Source of the DNA: Ruminococcus sp. UBA3855
GTDB taxonomy: Bacteria > Bacillota > Clostridia > Oscillospirales > Ruminococcaceae
Direction: 5' to 3'
NCBI GenBank assembly: GCA_002392545.1
Contig: DGHF01000043.1
Coordinates: 1 to 7,831 of the forward strand
DNA length: 7,831 nt
In this document: positions 6,271 through 7,831 of the stretch, piece after piece
Layout: the number at the start of each line of letters is the position of its first letter
Numbering within the stretch: the first letter of the stretch is position 1
Program-made: the position numbers and the translations under genes
The notes under the pieces: model-generated
Databases searched by the model: none
Told to the model about the DNA's origin: nothing
The model's input: only the letters and a program-made list of their open reading frames with translations

Positions 6271-7136
6271 TCAGCAAAATGGCTGTATCAGGTAACAGGC
6301 AGAAAGAAATTAAATGTTCTGCTTCTCATGATAGTACAGGCTCTGAACGGCGGTTCTGGTGTGCTGTATGCACTTCTGCTCCGAAACATTGTAGACAGTG
6401 CCACAGATAAAAATCTATCCAGATTCCGGCACTATGTGATTCTGACACTTCTGCTTGTCTTATGTCAGGTACTGCTTCATGCGGTGATACGTTTTTTGCA
6501 GGAATTGTCACACTCCACTCTGGAAAATTTGTTCAAGAAGCGGTTATTGTCCAATATTTTGTATAAAGATTTTTCTTCCGTGAGTGCTTTGCATTCCGGT
6601 GAATGGCTCAACCGTTTGACGAACGACTTGCATGATTGTAGCAAATCACTTTGTAGAGATTCTTCCCAGCCTTTCCGGAGTGGTTGTGAAACTGCTGAGT
6701 GCGGCTGTTATGCTGACTGTGCTTGATAAAAGATTCACTATGATTCTGATTCCGGCAGGAATTGTTCTGCTTTTTCTGACATATGCTTTCCGGAAAGTGC
6801 TGAAAAAACTGCATAAACAGATTCAGGAAAAAGATGGTATCCTGAGAATTTTCTTTCAGGAATGTCTTGGCAGTCTGATGATAGTCCGGTCTTTTGCGGC
6901 AGAAAGTCAGATAATGACGGAAGCACAAGAAAAAATGCAGATTCATCAGTCTGCAAGAATGAAAAAGAATCGTTTTTCCAATTTCTGCAATATTGGCTTT
7001 CAGACTGGAATGCAGGGAATGTATCTGCTCGGTGTGTGCTACTGTGGATATGGGATTCTGACTGGAAGAATTTCTTATGGAACATTAACGGCTGTGACAC
7101 AGTTGATTTCACAGATTCAGTCACCTTTTGCAAATA
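6271..7136 (+). pseudogene. ABC exporter membrane half, frameshifted, ATPase domain missing
   Basis: Two frames together give about 285 residues of an ABC-type exporter transmembrane domain. The first (to about 6625) has KWLYQVTGRKKLNVLLL, GGSGVLYALLLRNIVD and FLQELSHSTLENLFKKRLL, then HSGEWLNRLTND. A shift at 6624-6632 moves the homology to the next frame: MIVANHFVEILPSLSGVVVK, TYAFRKVLKKLHKQIQEKDG, LGSLMIVRSFAAESQ and GYGILTGRISYGTL. Homology breaks off at SQIQSPFAN (about 7133), where relatives go on to the Walker A/B ATPase domain; instead eight unrelated residues and TAA at 7160-7162 follow. The start is also lost, merged with the kinase fragment. The protein cannot energise transport. 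Intact relatives would export the mature peptide. Confidence 0.88.
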
Positions 7137-7273
7137 GATGGGCTTGCAGTGATGAATTGTAAGTCACTTTTTGTTTTTTCAAAAATTTTAGAAATTGTTT
7201 TTATATTCTATATTACTCAATTTTAGAGTGGATTTCAATATCATTATGCACCAGAATTTTCATCTATGATTTG

Positions 7274-7305
7274 TTGAGTATTGACATTCACTTTCTGAGT
7301 ATACT
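7274..7305 (+). promoter_or_regulatory. Candidate operator: TGAGTAT direct repeats
   Basis: TGAGTAT occurs at 7275-7281 and again at 7296-7302, start to start 21 bases (two helical turns), bracketing the -35 and reaching into the -10 of the repressor promoter. The second copy is part of the palindrome AGTATACT (7298-7305). This placement fits binding by the XRE protein coded immediately downstream and negative autoregulation. Binding is inferred. Confidence 0.4.
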
Positions 7306-7310
7306 ATAAT
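7281..7310 (+). promoter_or_regulatory. Sigma-A promoter of the XRE regulator gene
   Basis: TTGACA at 7281-7286, an 18-base spacer and TATAAT at 7305-7310; both hexamers are perfect. Transcription would begin near 7317, so an ATG at 7312 cannot be the start of translation and the leader is very short. Confidence 0.8.
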
Positions 7311-7332
7311 AATGTCATGGAGGTTGATGAAA

Positions 7333-7563
7333 ATGGCTGAATTACGATTGAGATTAAGGGAACTGAGGGAAGAACGGGAGCTGTCACAGGCGGAAATGGC
7401 AAAGAAACTCGGTGTTTCACAACAAACCTATTCCCGTTATGAATCCCATACAACTGAAATTCCACTGAAACTGCTGATTTATCTTGCTGAATTGTATGAT
7501 ACCAGTACCGATTATCTGCTTGGCATTACAAATCAGGACAGAGCCTATCCAAAAATAACGTAA
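7333..7563 (+). CDS. Small XRE-family HTH transcriptional regulator
   Basis: 76 residues, essentially one Cro/CI-type helix-turn-helix domain. LRLRELREERELSQAEMAK contains helix 1 and the start of helix 2; LGVSQQTYSRYES (26-38) is the turn and recognition helix; LIYLAELYDTSTDYLLGI is the usual fourth and fifth helix signature. ATG 7333 is chosen because GGAGG (7319-7323) is 9 bases upstream. ATG 7327 is in frame but only 3 bases from it, and ATG 7312 precedes the predicted transcript start. It probably represses its own promoter and perhaps neighbours. The protein has no sensor domain. Confidence 0.88.
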   Translation: MAELRLRLRELREERELSQAEMAKKLGVSQQTYSRYESHTTEIPLKLLIYLAELYDTSTDYLLGITNQDRAYPKIT

Positions 7564-7565
7564 AA

Positions 7566-7634
7566 TGACCGTCAAAAAATAAAGCAGCAGTGCTTTTGGA
7601 TATGAAATAACGGAATTTGACCGTCAGAAATTCC
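7566..7634 (+). promoter_or_regulatory. TGACCGTCA repeat pair and palindrome upstream of the ATPase promoter
   Basis: The 9-base near-palindrome TGACcGTCA occurs at 7566-7574 and 7618-7626. The second copy lies inside a larger inverted repeat, GGAATTT (7612-7618) with AAATTCC (7628-7634), ending one base before the -35 of the next promoter. Two copies of a palindromic 9-mer spaced 52 bases apart (about five helical turns) beside a strong promoter look like binding sites for a dimeric regulator. Which regulator is unknown; it differs from the TGAGTAT repeats at the XRE gene. Confidence 0.45.
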
Positions 7635-7663
7635 TTGACAAAAAGGCAAGCCTATGGTATAAT
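7635..7663 (+). promoter_or_regulatory. Consensus sigma-A promoter of the AAA-ATPase-like gene
   Basis: TTGACA at 7635-7640, exactly 17 bases, TATAAT at 7658-7663, plus TG at 7655-7656 giving an extended -10. Every core element is consensus. Transcription would start near 7670, some 22 bases before ATG 7692. Such strength suggests that repression at the adjacent palindrome matters. Confidence 0.88.
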
Positions 7664-7691
7664 GGGTGTTACAGAAGGGAGCGTGGAGCTG

Positions 7692-7831
7692 ATGAAAGCT
7701 ATCCCGATTGGTGTGGAAAATTTCAAGGATATTATCACATCCGATTATTATTATACCGACAAGACTTTGCTGATTCGTGATTTGCTTGACAGCGGTGCGA
7801 AAGTCAGCCTGTTCACCCGTCCGAGACGTTT
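7692..7831 (+). CDS. AAA-ATPase-like / PD-(D/E)XK family protein, N-terminus (partial)
   Basis: The first 46 codons are present: MKAIPIGVENFKDII, then YYYTDKTLLIRDLLD and SLFTRPRR at the window edge. This is the typical opening of the AAA-ATPase_like family (Pfam PF09820), in which 'YVDKT--I--LL' is followed by 'LFTRPRRFGKT', the P-loop; here the window ends just before the Gly-Lys-Thr. Full-length members are about 500-580 residues and usually end in a DUF1703 PD-(D/E)XK nuclease-like domain. Their cellular role is not established; they occur in many copies in Clostridia and Bacteroidetes and are associated with mobile regions. ATG 7692 has GGAG at 7685-7688 (3 bases, close) and AAGGGAG at 7675-7681 (10 bases); either could serve. 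Confidence 0.85.
   Translation, partial: MKAIPIGVENFKDIITSDYYYTDKTLLIRDLLDSGAKVSLFTRPRR

Noticed and set aside
6148..6726. 192-codon frame read as one real protein
   Set aside because: It is a chimera: the first part is kinase in two frames, the middle exporter, and the end is out-of-frame residues after a frameshift.
7137..7270. Possible terminator or small gene between the exporter remnant and the XRE promoter
   Set aside because: Only A/T-rich sequence with T tracts; no strong hairpin and no open frame with a ribosome site.
7312..7332. ATG 7312 as the XRE regulator start
   Set aside because: It lies just 2 bases after the perfect -10 hexamer, before the expected transcript start, and has no ribosome site; ATG 7333 is well spaced from GGAGG.
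7581..7597. AAAGCA-gcag-TGCTTT hairpin with TTTT as terminator of the XRE gene
   Set aside because: Only six mostly A-T pairs and a four-base T run; too weak to claim, though it is in the right place.
1..7831. tRNA, rRNA or CRISPR array
   Set aside because: No cloverleaf-like segment, rRNA-like conserved stretch or regularly spaced repeat was seen on either strand.

Overview
The window looks like the accessory part of a low-to-moderate G+C Gram-positive chromosome, most likely a Clostridia gut bacterium of the Ruminococcus type. This rests on strong AGGAGG ribosome sites, sigma-A promoters (TTGACA/TATAAT), a secreted Ig-fold protein style common in Ruminococcus, and an AAA-ATPase-like/DUF1703-type gene. 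The genus is inferred, not proven.

Layout. (1) 1-632 is the end of a prophage late module: the tail of an upstream gene, a TcdE/phi-type holin and the first part of a small phage protein. That small gene is cut off by a dead IS4-family transposase fragment (about 621-1305). Behind it lies unassigned debris with a short open frame (1386-1577). (2) 1578-1890 is an AT-rich promoter region with two good sigma-A promoters in series and a hairpin in the leader. (3) 1891-7136 is one co-directional locus: an 801-residue secreted multi-Ig-domain protein; a 44-residue peptide with a lasso-like leader; a 12-bp UUCG-capped hairpin; a PqqD-type RiPP recognition element; an NTP_transf_5 nucleotidyltransferase; a broken HPr-kinase-like gene; and the broken, C-terminally truncated membrane half of an ABC exporter. 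(4) 7274-7563 is a small XRE repressor with its own promoter and probable operator. (5) 7566-7831 is a near-perfect promoter preceded by a palindromic site, driving an AAA-ATPase-like gene that runs off the window.

How they may work together. The peptide, PqqD protein, nucleotidyltransferase, HPr-kinase homologue and ABC transporter are the accessory set known from paeninodin-type lasso peptide clusters. The two lasso-forming enzymes (B2 protease and asparagine-synthetase-like cyclase) are not visible. The result resembles a minimal RiPP-like system in which a PqqD protein could present a small acidic Gly/Pro/Asp peptide to a nucleotidyltransferase and a kinase, linked in one operon to a large exported Ig-like protein. 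In this genome the upstream half (secreted protein, peptide, PqqD, nucleotidyltransferase) is intact. The kinase and exporter carry a nonsense codon, two frameshifts, a deletion junction and loss of the ATPase domain, so the system is probably partly decayed here or served by homologues elsewhere.
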